Positions 1-8,237 of a DNA stretch of 64,000 nt are shown piece after piece. A program made the position numbers and the translations under genes. The notes beneath the pieces are model-generated. The model was not told the origin of the DNA. It was given only the letters and a program-made list of their open reading frames with translations, and ran no database searches. The first letter of the stretch is position 1, and each line of letters starts with the position of its first letter. This stretch comes from JASHPR01 sp963739645 (GTDB lineage: Bacteria; Actinomycetota; Actinomycetes; Streptosporangiales; Streptosporangiaceae), in contig CAVUBM010000101.1 in NCBI GenBank assembly GCA_963739645.1, positions 1 to 64,000 on the forward strand, given 5' to 3'.

Positions 1-260
1 CATCATCGCGGTAGCCATATAGAGCTTCCCTCATCGGCGTGGATCTCGGTGATGTCCCTACGCCATTTCACGTCCGACGCGGGCGCGGTGAAATCACGTT
101 TCACCAGGTCCGGAACGGGCGCTTGGGCTTATCGGGACGGGTCAGCCCCTACGGCGTTTCTTCACCCGTGCCGCCAGGTGCTGGCGGGCAATGGACTTCG
201 CGACGGTCTTCTCGCTGACCCGCCACCGCGACCAGGTCGGCGTGAAAGCGCGGAGAGGTC
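1..260 (-). pseudogene. IS3-family transposase (OrfB), C-terminal half, decayed
   Basis: On the minus strand this reads as the catalytic half of an IS3-type DDE transposase, in several frames. From high to low coordinates the pieces are SPRFHADL, then VSEKTVAKSIARQ and HLAARVKKRRRG with a stop, then PDLVKRDFTAPASD, KWRRDITEIHADEG (the DIT block holds the first catalytic Asp), then after a further shift YMATAMM, running off the window start. These match the usual order of an IS3 OrfB core. At least three frame changes and one stop make it inactive. The matching upstream half of the same gene lies at 3827-4030, so this gene was split by the element at 262-3828. Family call is confident; exact IS identity is not determined. 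Confidence 0.75.
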
Positions 261-263
261 TAT

Positions 264-281
264 TACTGCAACGGCACTTGC
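264..281 (+). repeat. Left terminal inverted repeat of the IS701-type element
   Basis: TACTGCAACGGCACTTGC; perfect inverted match to 3809-3826. IS3 orfB homology on the low side stops at about 260. Confidence 0.65.
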
Positions 282-338
282 CGATCCAGGGCATCATTCT
301 GCACATGATGGATGAGGCGCTGTTGCGAATCTCGGCGA

Positions 339-2144
339 TCAGCCTGGGCCGGGGCGTGCCTCACGGGTTCGGGCGTGCTGTCTGGTGATCGCGGGATTTG
401 CTGGTGACGAGGCGATGCTTCCCGGTGACGAGGCCGGGCTTGTGCAGCCGAAGCACTGGTCGGGCCGGTTCAGCGCGATCCGGGAGTGGCGCAGCGTGAC
501 CGGAAGCTCTGTGAACAGCCCGCCGCCTTGCACCGTGATGCCAGGGCTGCCGGTGAGCGAGTTGCGGATCACTACCGTGTGATCCAGCGTGAGCTGAACC
601 GGCGGGCCGGAAATATCGGTGCCGTTCCATATCCCTGCGCCCTGCGCCACACCCGTAGGCCCAATCGCCTGGCCCGTATTGCCGATGACTGCGACTCCGT
701 ACAGGTCAAGGAGGCTGTCGTTAAAGATTCCCGAGCCCTGGCTGGTCGCTGACCCTGTTGAGGTTTTGGCTATGGCGGTGTTACCGCTGATAACGCCGCC
801 GCGGACAGTGACCAGCCGGGCGTCGTTGTTGAAGTTGAGCATCACCAGTCCGGCACCGGCGTTGCCTGCGACGCCGCCCGGGCTCACGATCGTCGTGGTG
901 TTACCGGTGATGAGCGTATTGCTGATGAATCCGCCGCCGTCGAGTTCAAGCGCGTTGCCAGCGGCCCCGGTGTCGGCCGTGGTCGCCACTTTGCTGAACA
1001 GCTTGTTGCCGGAGATGATGCTATTGCGCATGGTGAGCGGGCTGTCGCCCACGTTCATGGCCACGTCGATTCCGCCCGCCTCGCCGCGGGGATCCTTACT
1101 CGTCACCGAGTTACCCGTGATCGCGGTCTTGTCGACCGTGGTTGGGACGTCGTCCCCGACATGGATGCCGCCGGAGTTCGCGCCCAGGCCGATGAGCTTC
1201 CCGGCGGCGAACTTGGGCAGGTTGCTGGTGAGGCTCACGCTGTTGCGGGTAACAATGCTGCCCCTGACAGTGAGCGAATCGCTCACTGCGAAGAAGGGAA
1301 AGCCAACAAAGGCCCCGGCGCCTTCGGCGAAGCGGCCATTCGGAATGGCCGCGGTGGCATGATTGCCCGCCACGAGCGTCTTGGTCATCGTCACGCTGCC
1401 CTGCGCGCTGTAGATCCCTGCCCCATCCGAATCGCTCGGCACCGCGGGCAGGCCCGCCGCCGGGCCGACGCTGTTGCCGATGACAGCCGTGTGCACCAGT
1501 CTCAGGTACCCCCAGCTGTCGATGCCGCCGCCTGCCGCCTGCGCGAACGGGCACTGACCGGCAGGGAATCCGCCCGGACACGTGATACCCGAAGGAACAG
1601 CCCTCACCGGGTCGGCGCGGTTACCGGTGATCACGCTGTCCGAGATCGTCACCGTCGCGCCGCCGGTAGCGGTACTGCTCGTGGGTATGGCCTTCGGCGG
1701 GATCTCGACGCCACCGCCCGCGGCGATCACGCCATTCCGACCGACGAACGGCTTTGATTCCGGGCTGGAGCGGGCCACGCCGCCGGTGATCGTGACACCG
1801 GAGATCGACACGACCGGCTCGCTCGATGCGCCAAAGGCGCCGATCGTCAGCACATGCCCGCCGCCGCGGATGATCGTAGACCCCGGTCCCGCCCCGGCAA
1901 GCTGCACGCTGACATCAATCGTGATACCGCCACGGTAAGTGCCAGGCCCGACCCTTATCGTGTCGCCGCTCTTAGCGGCAGCGACCGCGGGCGCGATCTG
2001 GGTGTACGGACAGCCGCTCGGGCAGACGTTCAGCGTCGTCGCCGACGCCGCTCCGGCCCCCGCTAAGAGCAGCGTCGTTACCGCGGGAACCAGCAGGACC
2101 AGCATCCCGGCGCCACGCCACGCACGACAACGCCTCATCGCCAA
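339..2144 (-). CDS. Secreted right-handed parallel beta-helix protein
   Basis: 601 residues with a Sec signal peptide: basic MAMRRCRAWR, a hydrophobic stretch to about residue 33, and an AxA-type site near ASAT. The mature part starts like pectin-lyase-fold proteins (CPYTQIAPAVAAAKSGDTIRV, GTYRGGITI). It then repeats short coils of the kind VTISDSVITGN, LTMRNSIISGN and VTVRGGVISGN, with asparagine-ladder residues and Gly-rich turns, to about residue 570. This pattern is diagnostic of a solenoid beta-helix. No polysaccharide-lyase catalytic residues can be assigned, so the substrate is unknown. The last 25 or so residues, rich in Arg and Pro, come from DNA close to the end of the enclosing IS701-type element and may be a read-through tail. 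It is the only intact gene inside that element. Confidence 0.75.
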   Translation of the reverse strand: MAMRRCRAWRGAGMLVLLVPAVTTLLLAGAGAASATTLNVCPSGCPYTQIAPAVAAAKSGDTIRVGPGTYRGGITIDVSVQLAGAGPGSTIIRGGGHVLTIGAFGASSEPVVSISGVTITGGVARSSPESKPFVGRNGVIAAGGGVEIPPKAIPTSSTATGGATVTISDSVITGNRADPVRAVPSGITCPGGFPAGQCPFAQAAGGGIDSWGYLRLVHTAVIGNSVGPAAGLPAVPSDSDGAGIYSAQGSVTMTKTLVAGNHATAAIPNGRFAEGAGAFVGFPFFAVSDSLTVRGSIVTRNSVSLTSNLPKFAAGKLIGLGANSGGIHVGDDVPTTVDKTAITGNSVTSKDPRGEAGGIDVAMNVGDSPLTMRNSIISGNKLFSKVATTADTGAAGNALELDGGGFISNTLITGNTTTIVSPGGVAGNAGAGLVMLNFNNDARLVTVRGGVISGNTAIAKTSTGSATSQGSGIFNDSLLDLYGVAVIGNTGQAIGPTGVAQGAGIWNGTDISGPPVQLTLDHTVVIRNSLTGSPGITVQGGGLFTELPVTLRHSRIALNRPDQCFGCTSPASSPGSIASSPANPAITRQHARTREARPGPG

Positions 2145-2235
2145 CCCCCCTGTCTGTCCTGGCCAAGACCAGACAAGAGCACGCTTTACAAATCGATGAA
2201 GCTACTCCCACTGGCCTGCACCGGCAAGAGGCGCC

Positions 2236-2472
2236 GTGCTTCCGCAGGCTGCCCTGCACGACGTGCGAGTCGTCCCTCACGCCATTTGCTTCCCCGCAGC
2301 GGCCGGGTTCGCCATCTACCAGCAACTCAACCGGGAACGATCGACCGGGCCATGCACGCCGGTCAGGTCACCGCCAGCGAGGTGGCCGCATGGTGGGCAG
2401 GTTTGGAGAGCCGCCGAGGCGCAGACGTTCTTAGCAGTTCTCGGATTCATTGCCGCTGGCTACAAGCCGTAA
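2236..2472 (+). pseudogene. C-terminal fragment of a SAM-dependent methyltransferase
   Basis: About 80 codons survive, in two frames: LHDVRVVPHAICF and IYQQLN, then GTIDRAMHAGQVTASEVAAW, then EAQTFLAVLGFIAAGYKP followed by TAA. The arrangement of a helical GRVTAxEAAxWWxxLE-type stretch before a final FxAGxKP strand is typical of the C-terminus of class I methyltransferases in actinomycetes. The catalytic Rossmann half is absent and two frame shifts break what remains. It lies head to head with the IS701-type transposase remnant (stop codons about 20 bp apart) and is probably passenger debris. Confidence 0.55.
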
Positions 2473-2489
2473 CGACAGGACCGACATGA

Positions 2490-3783
2490 TCATGTATGTG
2501 CATAGCCGCGGCGCCGGTAGTGACACAGCCGGGCCTGGTACTGGCGTCGCCGGCGCCAGCGTGACCAGGACCAGACCGTTCGGGGTCGGGTGCCCGGGCC
2601 TGGAGTAAGCTGGTCAGCAGGCGGCGGATCTCCGGTAGCGTGTAGCCGATCATGCCCGGGTCACCGGTGCCGGTTCCCCTTTTACCGCCCGGGCCCGGGT
2701 GGCGGCGAGCCAGGCCAGCGCGAGCATGGACAAGGTGATGTGGGCGTGCCAGGCCCGCCAGCTGCGGACCTGGTAGTGATCCAGGCCGGCCTCGCCTTTG
2801 GCTTGCTGGAAGCATTCCTCGATGTGCCAGCGGCTGCCCGCGGTCCAGGCCAGGTCTGCCAGGCGGGACCGGCGGGGACCGTAGCAGGCGTAGTAGGCGA
2901 TGTCGGCGGGGTCGGCAGATGGAGCGGCGGGCCAGCAGCCAGTGCCCGCGGCCGGGCCGCCACGCGGCGGTCCGGACCGGGATCCGGGCCCAGTCGAATT
3001 CGCGCAGGCCGTGCGCCCCGGCGCCGGTGGACAGCCGCTGCCAGGCCCGGGCGGGCGCGGCGGCGATCAGCGCGTCGGCCCGCTGCTCGCCGCTGGTGGT
3101 GGTGAGGGTGTCGCTGCGCCGGATGGCCAGCACGTAGAACACGTCGCTGGTCTTCCAGCCAGGCCTGCAGGTACTTGGCCTGCCCGTAGGCCTCGTCCGC
3201 GGTGAACCAGGCGAACGGCACGCCCGCCTCGATCGCCCGGCTGATCATGGCCTGGGCCTGCCGCGGCTTGGTGCTGAACTCGACTCGTCGGGGATGCCCG
3301 CCGCGCGGCACCGGTCCCGGTCCTCAGCCCAGGACTGCGGCAGGTAGAGCTCCCGGTCGATCAGCGCGTGCCCGTGCGCAGAGGCATAGGCCAGGAACAC
3401 CCCGACCTGGCAGTTCTCCGTCCGCCCCGCCGTGCCCGAATACTGCCGCTGCACCCCGGCCGAGCGGCGTGCCCTTCTTGATGAACCCGGTCTCATCGGC
3501 GATCAGCACGCCGTCCCGGTCCCCAGGTGCTCGATCACGTAGTCCCGGACGTCATCGCGGACCTCGCCGGTGTCCCAGTCCGCCCGGCGCAGCAGCCGCT
3601 GCATCCCGTCCGGGCTGACCTCGCCCGCCCGCTCGGCCAGGGTCCACCCGTTCTTCCGCTCCAAGCCCGCGACCAGCCCGGACACGTACTCCCGCACCCG
3701 GGCCCGCGGCTCCGACGCGCGAACCGGCCCGCGATCCGCTCATGCACCGCATCCAGTTCCGCCGCTACCAGATCCACCACCAT
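2490..3783 (-). pseudogene. IS701-family (IS4-like DDE) transposase, frameshifted
   Basis: The full length of a family member (about 430 codons) is present but in at least four frame segments. It starts at ATG 3783 (MVVDLVAAELDAVHERIAGR). Next come REYVSGLVAGLERKNGWTLA and DGMQRLLRRADWDTGEVRDD, IADETGFIKKGT (first catalytic Asp), VQRQYSGTAGRTENCQVGVF, AWFTADEAYGQAKYL (second Asp) and FYVLAIRRSDTL. The last pieces are a WHIEECFQQAKGEAGLDHYQ-like segment holding the catalytic Glu, then a basic tail ending at the TGA near 2490. The inverted repeat 26-43 bp upstream of the start is the matching element end. No equivalent end follows the stop; the partner repeat is at 264-281. Inactive as read, unless some shifts are sequencing errors. 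Confidence 0.8.
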
Positions 3784-3808
3784 GCACCCATGATCCCAGA
3801 AGGATCAC

Positions 3809-3826
3809 GCAAGTGCCGTTGCAGTA
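3809..3826 (-). repeat. Right terminal inverted repeat of the IS701-type element
   Basis: Reverse complement of 264-281, perfect over 18 bp. It lies just upstream of the transposase start at 3783. The IS3 orfB fragment resumes immediately outside. Confidence 0.65.
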
Positions 3827-4030
3827 TTAGGTCTTATCCGAAGCGTCGAACGCGGCCTTCACCGCGGCGTCCAACCGGGCACGGCGTAGCCCGGCCGCCG
3901 ACGGCGCCGCGCTGCCACTTGCAGAACCAGACTCGCGGACCTGCAGAGCCCGGCAGGACACCGCGTACTCGGGACCCGGTAGCTGGCCTTCTGGTCGGCG
4001 CTAACGCGGCCCGGCCAGCGGCGCCGCGGG
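3827..4030 (-). pseudogene. IS3-family transposase (OrfB), N-terminal half
   Basis: The minus strand reads SADQKASYRVP, then in another frame YAVSCRALQVRESG, then WFCKWQRGAVG, then RARLDAAVKAAFDASDKT. This is the start of an IS3-type OrfB: the QKAxYxVxxLCRALxVSxSxFYxW block and the helix before YGSPR. The reading stops at the IS701-type repeat, and the continuation GSPRFHADL is found at the other side of that element at about 258. Two or three frame changes are visible. The upstream limit is uncertain. Confidence 0.65.
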
Positions 4031-4406
4031 TGGGGCCAGACGAGGTTCTCGCCGACCGTAATCGCCTGCAAGTGCACATCTTCCGCCTTCGCAAGGTGCT
4101 CGGCAGCGAGCTCAACCTCAGCCACGCGGTCAGTGACGGTCGGAATAGTCTTGCCGTGGCGCTCTACGCTGACCGTTTTCGGCGAGGAGATCGCTGACGG
4201 CCGCGCAGCCCTGGAGCGCAGGGTGATGACTGGAGCTTGGCACTGGCTGCGCTGACCAGGGACGTTGCGGAACAACCGCTGGATGGTCCCCGCTGACGCC
4301 CACTGGGGCAGGCGGCATACAACAGCTACTACTGGCTGCCCGGGTTCACTTCGAGCGTCGGGCCGTCCCTTGACGAACTGTCAGCCGGACTGGTCGGCAC
4401 CTCGGA
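4031..4406. other. No confident gene; decayed DNA upstream of the IS3 remnant
   Basis: Short open frames exist on both strands, but none shows a start with a ribosome site or a complete domain. A plus-strand stretch around 4060-4110 (NRLQVHIFRLRKVLG) vaguely recalls the winged-helix end of SARP regulators and could be debris of such a gene. Nothing supports an intact gene. Confidence 0.4.
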
Positions 4407-5062
4407 CTACACGGACTTAACCGCGATGAGAGACTTGGGCAGCCCCATGAAGCGCTCAGCCCAGATCGCCGAGCCGGGGAACAGGAACTCCATCTCGGAG
4501 CGGGACAGCAGCTCAACGGCCAGCGCCCGCCGCACACCCTCCTCCCTGGTTGCGGCAAGGCTGGGGGCGAGCGGCCACCGCCGGGAGATCTCCGCGCGGG
4601 AGGCCAGCGGGAGGAACTGGAACCCGGGAAACAGCCAATGCGGCTCTACCGGGAAATACCTGTACGGAGTCTGCACCCAGTGACTGGCCGCCAGCTTGTG
4701 CACGGCATCAGCGAACCGCTGTCGCTGCGCGTACCCGCCGACATGCTCGATCACCGAGTTGGAGAACACAAGGTCATACCCGCCGCCGATGATCCGTGGC
4801 GGCAGGTCGCAGGCATCGGCCTGGTCGGTGCGAATCCAGCTTGGAAGATCACCGTCCTGCGGGGCGAGATTGACGATGTGCAGCGATGCTGGCCGTACCG
4901 GCGCGCGCAGCCACGACTGCACGGTGCCTCCGAGGTCGATCACTGACATCGCCGCGGCGGCCGGGAATGCGGCGGCGAACCGCTCCCACCGCCTGGCGCG
5001 GCACCGCTCTCCAGCGGATCCCGGGCCTTCAACCAGTCGGCGGCGCAGGCATGTGGATCCAT
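4407..5062 (-). pseudogene. Class I SAM-dependent methyltransferase, one frameshift near the N-terminus
   Basis: The main frame (4407-4949 and upstream codons) gives RRWERFAAAFPAAAAMSVID, LGG as the SAM-binding strand and loop, then YDLVFSNSVIEHVGG, the acidic strand and helix of Methyltransf_11-type enzymes, and a C-terminal FMGLPKSLIAVKS. The likely start is ATG 5062 (MDPHACAADWLKARDPLE), which is out of frame with the rest. A single-base shift near 5015 joins them as DPLE-RCRARRWERF. About 218 residues when repaired, a normal length. Homologues often sit in glycan or polyketide loci; no acceptor can be predicted. Either mildly decayed or a sequence error. Confidence 0.6.
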
Positions 5063-5278
5063 CCCGACCCCTCCTCCATGCAGAGGACTGAGCTTAGCGC
5101 AACGCGGTCAAAGACGGCGTGGGCGCGAAGCGGCCTAGGCTTCAGGGCGCGACAGCTCGTTCAGCGCTATTGCCCAATGCGGCGCGCGGCAACCTCATCA
5201 GCGGCCGACTCGGCCATCGCTGCCACAGCCTCGGTCTTTCGTGATCTTGGCTGTCTGGCCTGAGGCTTTGGTCGGCTG

Positions 5279-6830
5279 CCCTTTTCAGGGCTTGGCGGTG
5301 CCTGGTGGCCCGGCTGTCGCGCCGGGTGTGCGGGGTTCCACGGGCCCTGGCTGGTTCCTTTCCTGTAGCTGGGATGTTTTCCGCTGGTCAGCCGGGCGCG
5401 AGGGCGCGCAGCCGGGTGATCGCGGTGGTGATGTGGCCGGCCCAGGGCCATCGGGCGGCCAAGCGCAGCCGCAGGCGGCGGCCGCCGCGCACGAGGCGCC
5501 CGGCGCAGGTGAAGATCCGCAGCCGCAGCCGTTTGGGTTCCCAGCGGCGGGCTGGCCCGGCCAGGGCGAGCATCGCCGTCCAGGCCAGCAGTTCGCAGGC
5601 CAGGGCGACGATCTCGCACCAGATCTGGTTCTGGGCATAGCCGTGCAGCGGGAGGTTGCGCAGGCCGGTGTCCTTGGCGTTGCGGATCCGGTCCTCGCAG
5701 CGGGCCCGGAGCCGGTGGCGCAGTTCCAGGTCGGCGAGCTGCCCGCTCTTAGTGCTGGTGGCAAAGCAGGTGAAACGGTGGCCGTCGATGTCGGTGAACC
5801 GCAGCTGGGCGCCGGGGTGGGGGCGTTCCTTGCGGACAATGACCCGCATGCCGGCCGGCGAGGACGACAGGTCCAGCATGCCGGTGATCTCCGCGACCCA
5901 GGCGCCGGGCCGGACCTGCCCGTCGGCGTCGTAGGCCGGGGCCCAGACACGAGCGGGGATAGCCAGGATGGCGTCGGCGATCTCGTCGGTGATGGTGAAC
6001 CCGACCGAGTAGGCCAGCCGCCGTCCGGGCCGGGTCAGCCAGTTCAGGAACTCGTGGGTGCCGCCGCCGGAGTCGGCGCGGATCAGTACCCGCCGGCGCA
6101 GCGCGGCCGGCAGCTGCGCCAGGCCCAGCCTGGTGGCCTCGATGTGATCGGAAGCGGTGTTTGATCCGGCGTTGCCCGGGCGCAGCAAGATCGCCAGCGG
6201 CTCCCCAGATCCGCCGGCGCCGTGATCGGCGAACACCGTCAGCGGGTGGAACCCGAATGTCTTCTTCCACGTGGGCGCGGCCTGGTCCTTCTCCGAGCAC
6301 GACGTCACGATCGTCGCGTCGATGTCGACGGTGACCAGGCCCCCGTCAGATCCGGGCGCGGCGCCTCCGGCCAGCGCCCAAGCCCGTTCCCGCGCGGCGG
6401 CGCGCGCGGCCCGGACCGCCCTCAGCGCCCGCGGTGCATCCGCCGCCAGGAGGCTGACCAGCCGGGATACCACCGGGTCCGAGGCCACCGGCCCGAACAG
6501 CGCCGGCTCAGCCCGCAGGGCGCCGATGTCAGCCAGGCAGTCCCCGCCCAGCGCGAGCGTCACGGCAAGATCAGCGATGATCTTCCCCGGGTCGTGCACC
6601 GCCCGCGGCGTCTTCCACCGCCCCAGCGCGGCGGCCAGGCCAGCGTCCAGCCCGCTGACCCGCAGCGTCTGGGTCAGCAGCACCGCCCCGGCGTGGGACA
6701 CGATCCCGGTCCCGTCAGCGGACACAGTGATCTTGGGACGGCAGGCGGTATTCTGCATCTGCAAAGTGCCTTCGGCTGGTGGCGGACAGGTCCTTCGACA
6801 AGTCCTATTCTCCCAGGCCAAAGGCACTTT
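5279..6830 (-). mobile_element. IS1380-type insertion sequence (ends approximate)
   Basis: Non-coding margins of about 110 bp (low side) and 70 bp (high side) flank an intact IS1380 transposase. A weak inward similarity (TGCCCTTTTCAGGG near 5284 against TGCCTTTGGCCTGG on the other strand near 6820) may mark the ends, 9 of 14 positions equal. No target duplication was identified, so the limits are estimates. Confidence 0.4.
5388..6758 (-). CDS. IS1380-family transposase
   Basis: Intact DDE transposase of about 456 residues from MQNTACRPKITVSADG; an in-frame start 69 bases upstream is also possible. Features seen are the early GTGIVSHAGAVLLTQTLRVS segment, LAGGAAPGSDGGLVTVDIDA with the first catalytic Asp in DIDAT, KKTFGFHPLTVF, VLIRADSGGGTHEFL with the second Asp in ADSGG, and a late YAQNQIWCEIVALACELLAW helix with the Glu. 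This order is characteristic of IS1380 transposases, which cut and paste by a DDE mechanism. No frameshift or stop is present, so this copy may be functional. Confidence 0.85.
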   Translation of the reverse strand: MQNTACRPKITVSADGTGIVSHAGAVLLTQTLRVSGLDAGLAAALGRWKTPRAVHDPGKIIADLAVTLALGGDCLADIGALRAEPALFGPVASDPVVSRLVSLLAADAPRALRAVRAARAAARERAWALAGGAAPGSDGGLVTVDIDATIVTSCSEKDQAAPTWKKTFGFHPLTVFADHGAGGSGEPLAILLRPGNAGSNTASDHIEATRLGLAQLPAALRRRVLIRADSGGGTHEFLNWLTRPGRRLAYSVGFTITDEIADAILAIPARVWAPAYDADGQVRPGAWVAEITGMLDLSSSPAGMRVIVRKERPHPGAQLRFTDIDGHRFTCFATSTKSGQLADLELRHRLRARCEDRIRNAKDTGLRNLPLHGYAQNQIWCEIVALACELLAWTAMLALAGPARRWEPKRLRLRIFTCAGRLVRGGRRLRLRLAARWPWAGHITTAITRLRALAPG

Positions 6831-6881
6831 TTACATGTAAACGATCAAGCTAGCCAATGCTCAGGCGAAAGCGCGAGGTTA

Positions 6882-7859
6882 GTGAGTGTCTGATTAATCG
6901 GGTCTGGGGCGGGCGGCCTGACTACGGCTGTCCTGCCGGATCGGTGTGTCGTACCGGCCAGATGCCAGGCGCGGGCCCCATGATCCCGATTTGTGACGAC
7001 CAGGACGACACGAGAGCCCGCGCGTGCCCAGGGTATGCGCCGGCCCGGACGCCAAGCCAGGGGCTATCCCAGCGACCTGAGCGATGCCCAGTGGCAGGTG
7101 ATCGCCGCGCACCTGCCCGCTGACCGGCCCGGCCGTCGGGGACGGCCCCGGATCTGGCCGGTCCGCCGGATCGTCGAGGCGATCTTGTACGTCGACCGGA
7201 CCGGGTGCGCCTGGCGGTACCTGCCCGCCGACTTCCCGCCCTGGCAGACCGTCTACGGGTACTTCGCTGCCTGGCGCGATGACGGCACCCTGGCCGGGCT
7301 GCACGCCGAGCTGCGCGCCCAGGTCCGGGCAGCCGCCGGGCGCACGCCCCAGCCCACCGCCGCGGTCATCGATTCCCAGTCCGTCCGCGCCGCCGACACC
7401 GTGCCGAAGGCCACCCGGGGCTGGGACGCCGCCAAGAAAGTCAACGGCCGCAAGCGCCACATCGCCGTCGACGTGATGGGCCTGATCCTGGACGTGGTCA
7501 TCACCGCCGCGTCCGTCCAGGACCGCGCCGGCGCCCGGCCGCTGCTGTGGAACACCCACCGCGCCTGCCGCCACGTCCGCCTGGTCTGGGCCGACGCCGG
7601 CTACACCGGCACGCTGGCCACCTGGGCCGCCACGCTCAAGATGACCCTGCAGATCGTCGCCAAACGCGACCCCCGCACCTTCGAGATCCTGCCCCGCCGC
7701 TGGGTCGTCGAGCGGACCTTCGCCTGGATCAGCAAGCACCGGCGCACCACTCGCGACTACGAACACCTGCCCGCCAGCCACGAAGCAATGATCTTGTGGG
7801 CGATGATCGCCCTCATGACCCGGCGCCTGGCCGCGACCGCCCATTAATCAGACACTCAC
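6882..7859 (+). mobile_element. Intact IS5-family insertion sequence, 978 bp, with TTA target duplication
   Basis: Perfect 17-bp inverted ends GTGAGTGTCTGATTAAT at 6882-6898 and 7843-7859. The direct repeat TTA lies immediately outside both (6879-6881 and 7860-7862). The transposase stop codon TAA (7845-7847) lies inside the right repeat. Clean ends plus an intact gene indicate a recent insertion. Confidence 0.9.
6993..7847 (+). CDS. IS5-family transposase
   Basis: 284 residues from GTG 6993; an internal ATG at 7035 is an alternative. The N-terminal DUF4096-type domain is clear (YPSDLSDAQWQVIAAHLP, GRPRIWPVRRIVEAILYVDR, GCAWRYLPADFPPWQTVYGY). The catalytic core follows: AAVIDSQSVRAA (first Asp), KKVNGRKRHIAVDVMGL, LVWADAGYTGTLA (second Asp) and RRWVVERTFAWISKHRRTTR (Glu with the Y/R-K signature). 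Single-frame, with no programmed frameshift. It uses the flanking 17-bp repeats and lies 60-100 bp from the IS1380-type copy. Confidence 0.92.
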   Translation: MTTRTTREPARAQGMRRPGRQARGYPSDLSDAQWQVIAAHLPADRPGRRGRPRIWPVRRIVEAILYVDRTGCAWRYLPADFPPWQTVYGYFAAWRDDGTLAGLHAELRAQVRAAAGRTPQPTAAVIDSQSVRAADTVPKATRGWDAAKKVNGRKRHIAVDVMGLILDVVITAASVQDRAGARPLLWNTHRACRHVRLVWADAGYTGTLATWAATLKMTLQIVAKRDPRTFEILPRRWVVERTFAWISKHRRTTRDYEHLPASHEAMILWAMIALMTRRLAATAH

Positions 7860-8051
7860 TTAGACCGAGCGTCCCGAGCGCGGCCCTGGCGGCCCTCCGC
7901 CCGGAACCTCGGTCGGACCGCGTCCCGCCCCGCTGGGCCGCTAACCCGAAGAGGGGAACGGCCCGGGTATGGCGGCTGAGTGCTGAGACTTTTCGCGTTC
8001 TTGCTGCCGCATCGTCCTGTTTCCGTTAATGTCCAACGCTGTTAGCCCCGC

Positions 8052-8232
8052 TGCTGCCCGCTTCATCCGCGACGGGCAGCGAACCGCCGAGTCCCTGGCG
8101 CATCCAGGGAGCCGGGGACCCACCGTTCCCCGGGGTGAATCGGCGTGCCGTCCGGCGCGAAAAGGTCGGCACCCGTAGGGCTCCTCCGGCCCGAACCCGT
8201 CAGCTAACCCGGTAGGCGGCCAAGGAGAGGAG
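8052..8232 (+). promoter_or_regulatory. Cyclic-di-AMP riboswitch (ydaO-yuaA class)
   Basis: The leader of the gene at 8238 contains the conserved blocks of this class in order: GCCGAGTCC with TGGCGCATCCAGG, GCCGGGGACCCA, CGGGGTGAATCGGC, AGGGCTCC, CCCGAACCCGTCAGCTAAC, CCCGGTAGGCGG and AAGGAGAGG. An outer CTGCCCG/CGGGCAG stem lies at 8054-8079. In actinomycetes this RNA sits before genes for cell-wall hydrolases and other secreted proteins and turns them off when c-di-AMP is high. The last block merges with the ribosome-binding site of the next gene, which suggests control of translation or of termination just before it. Confidence 0.93.
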
Positions 8233-8237
8233 CGTCC

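Larger units (their letters stand above)
262..3828. mobile_element. 3.5-kb element with IS701-type inverted ends, inserted in an IS3 orfB and carrying passenger genes
   Basis: The same 18 bp, TACTGCAACGGCACTTGC, is found inward-facing at both ends: plus strand 264-281 and minus strand 3826-3809. Outside each end the coding sequence of an IS3 orfB stops abruptly. Joining the two outside parts restores the expected order (AAFDASDKT followed by GSPRFHADL). Read inward, the flanks are CTAA and CTAT, which would fit a decayed 4-bp CTAG-like target duplication. Inside are an IS701-type transposase pseudogene next to the right end, a methyltransferase C-terminal fragment, and an intact beta-helix gene next to the left end. 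A plain IS701 element is about 1.4 kb, so the extra 2.2 kb looks like passenger DNA. Later rearrangement inside an older insertion is the main alternative. Confidence 0.6.

Noticed and set aside
4060..4197. Possible SARP/BTAD regulator fragment (NRLQVHIFRLRKVLG)
   Set aside because: Only about 15 residues are suggestive; no flanking HTH or BTAD sequence and no start.
5167..5290. Minus-strand tail (RSRKTEAVAAMAESAADEVA) as the end of a gene cut by the IS1380 copy
   Set aside because: No matching upstream half on the other side of the element; could be chance.
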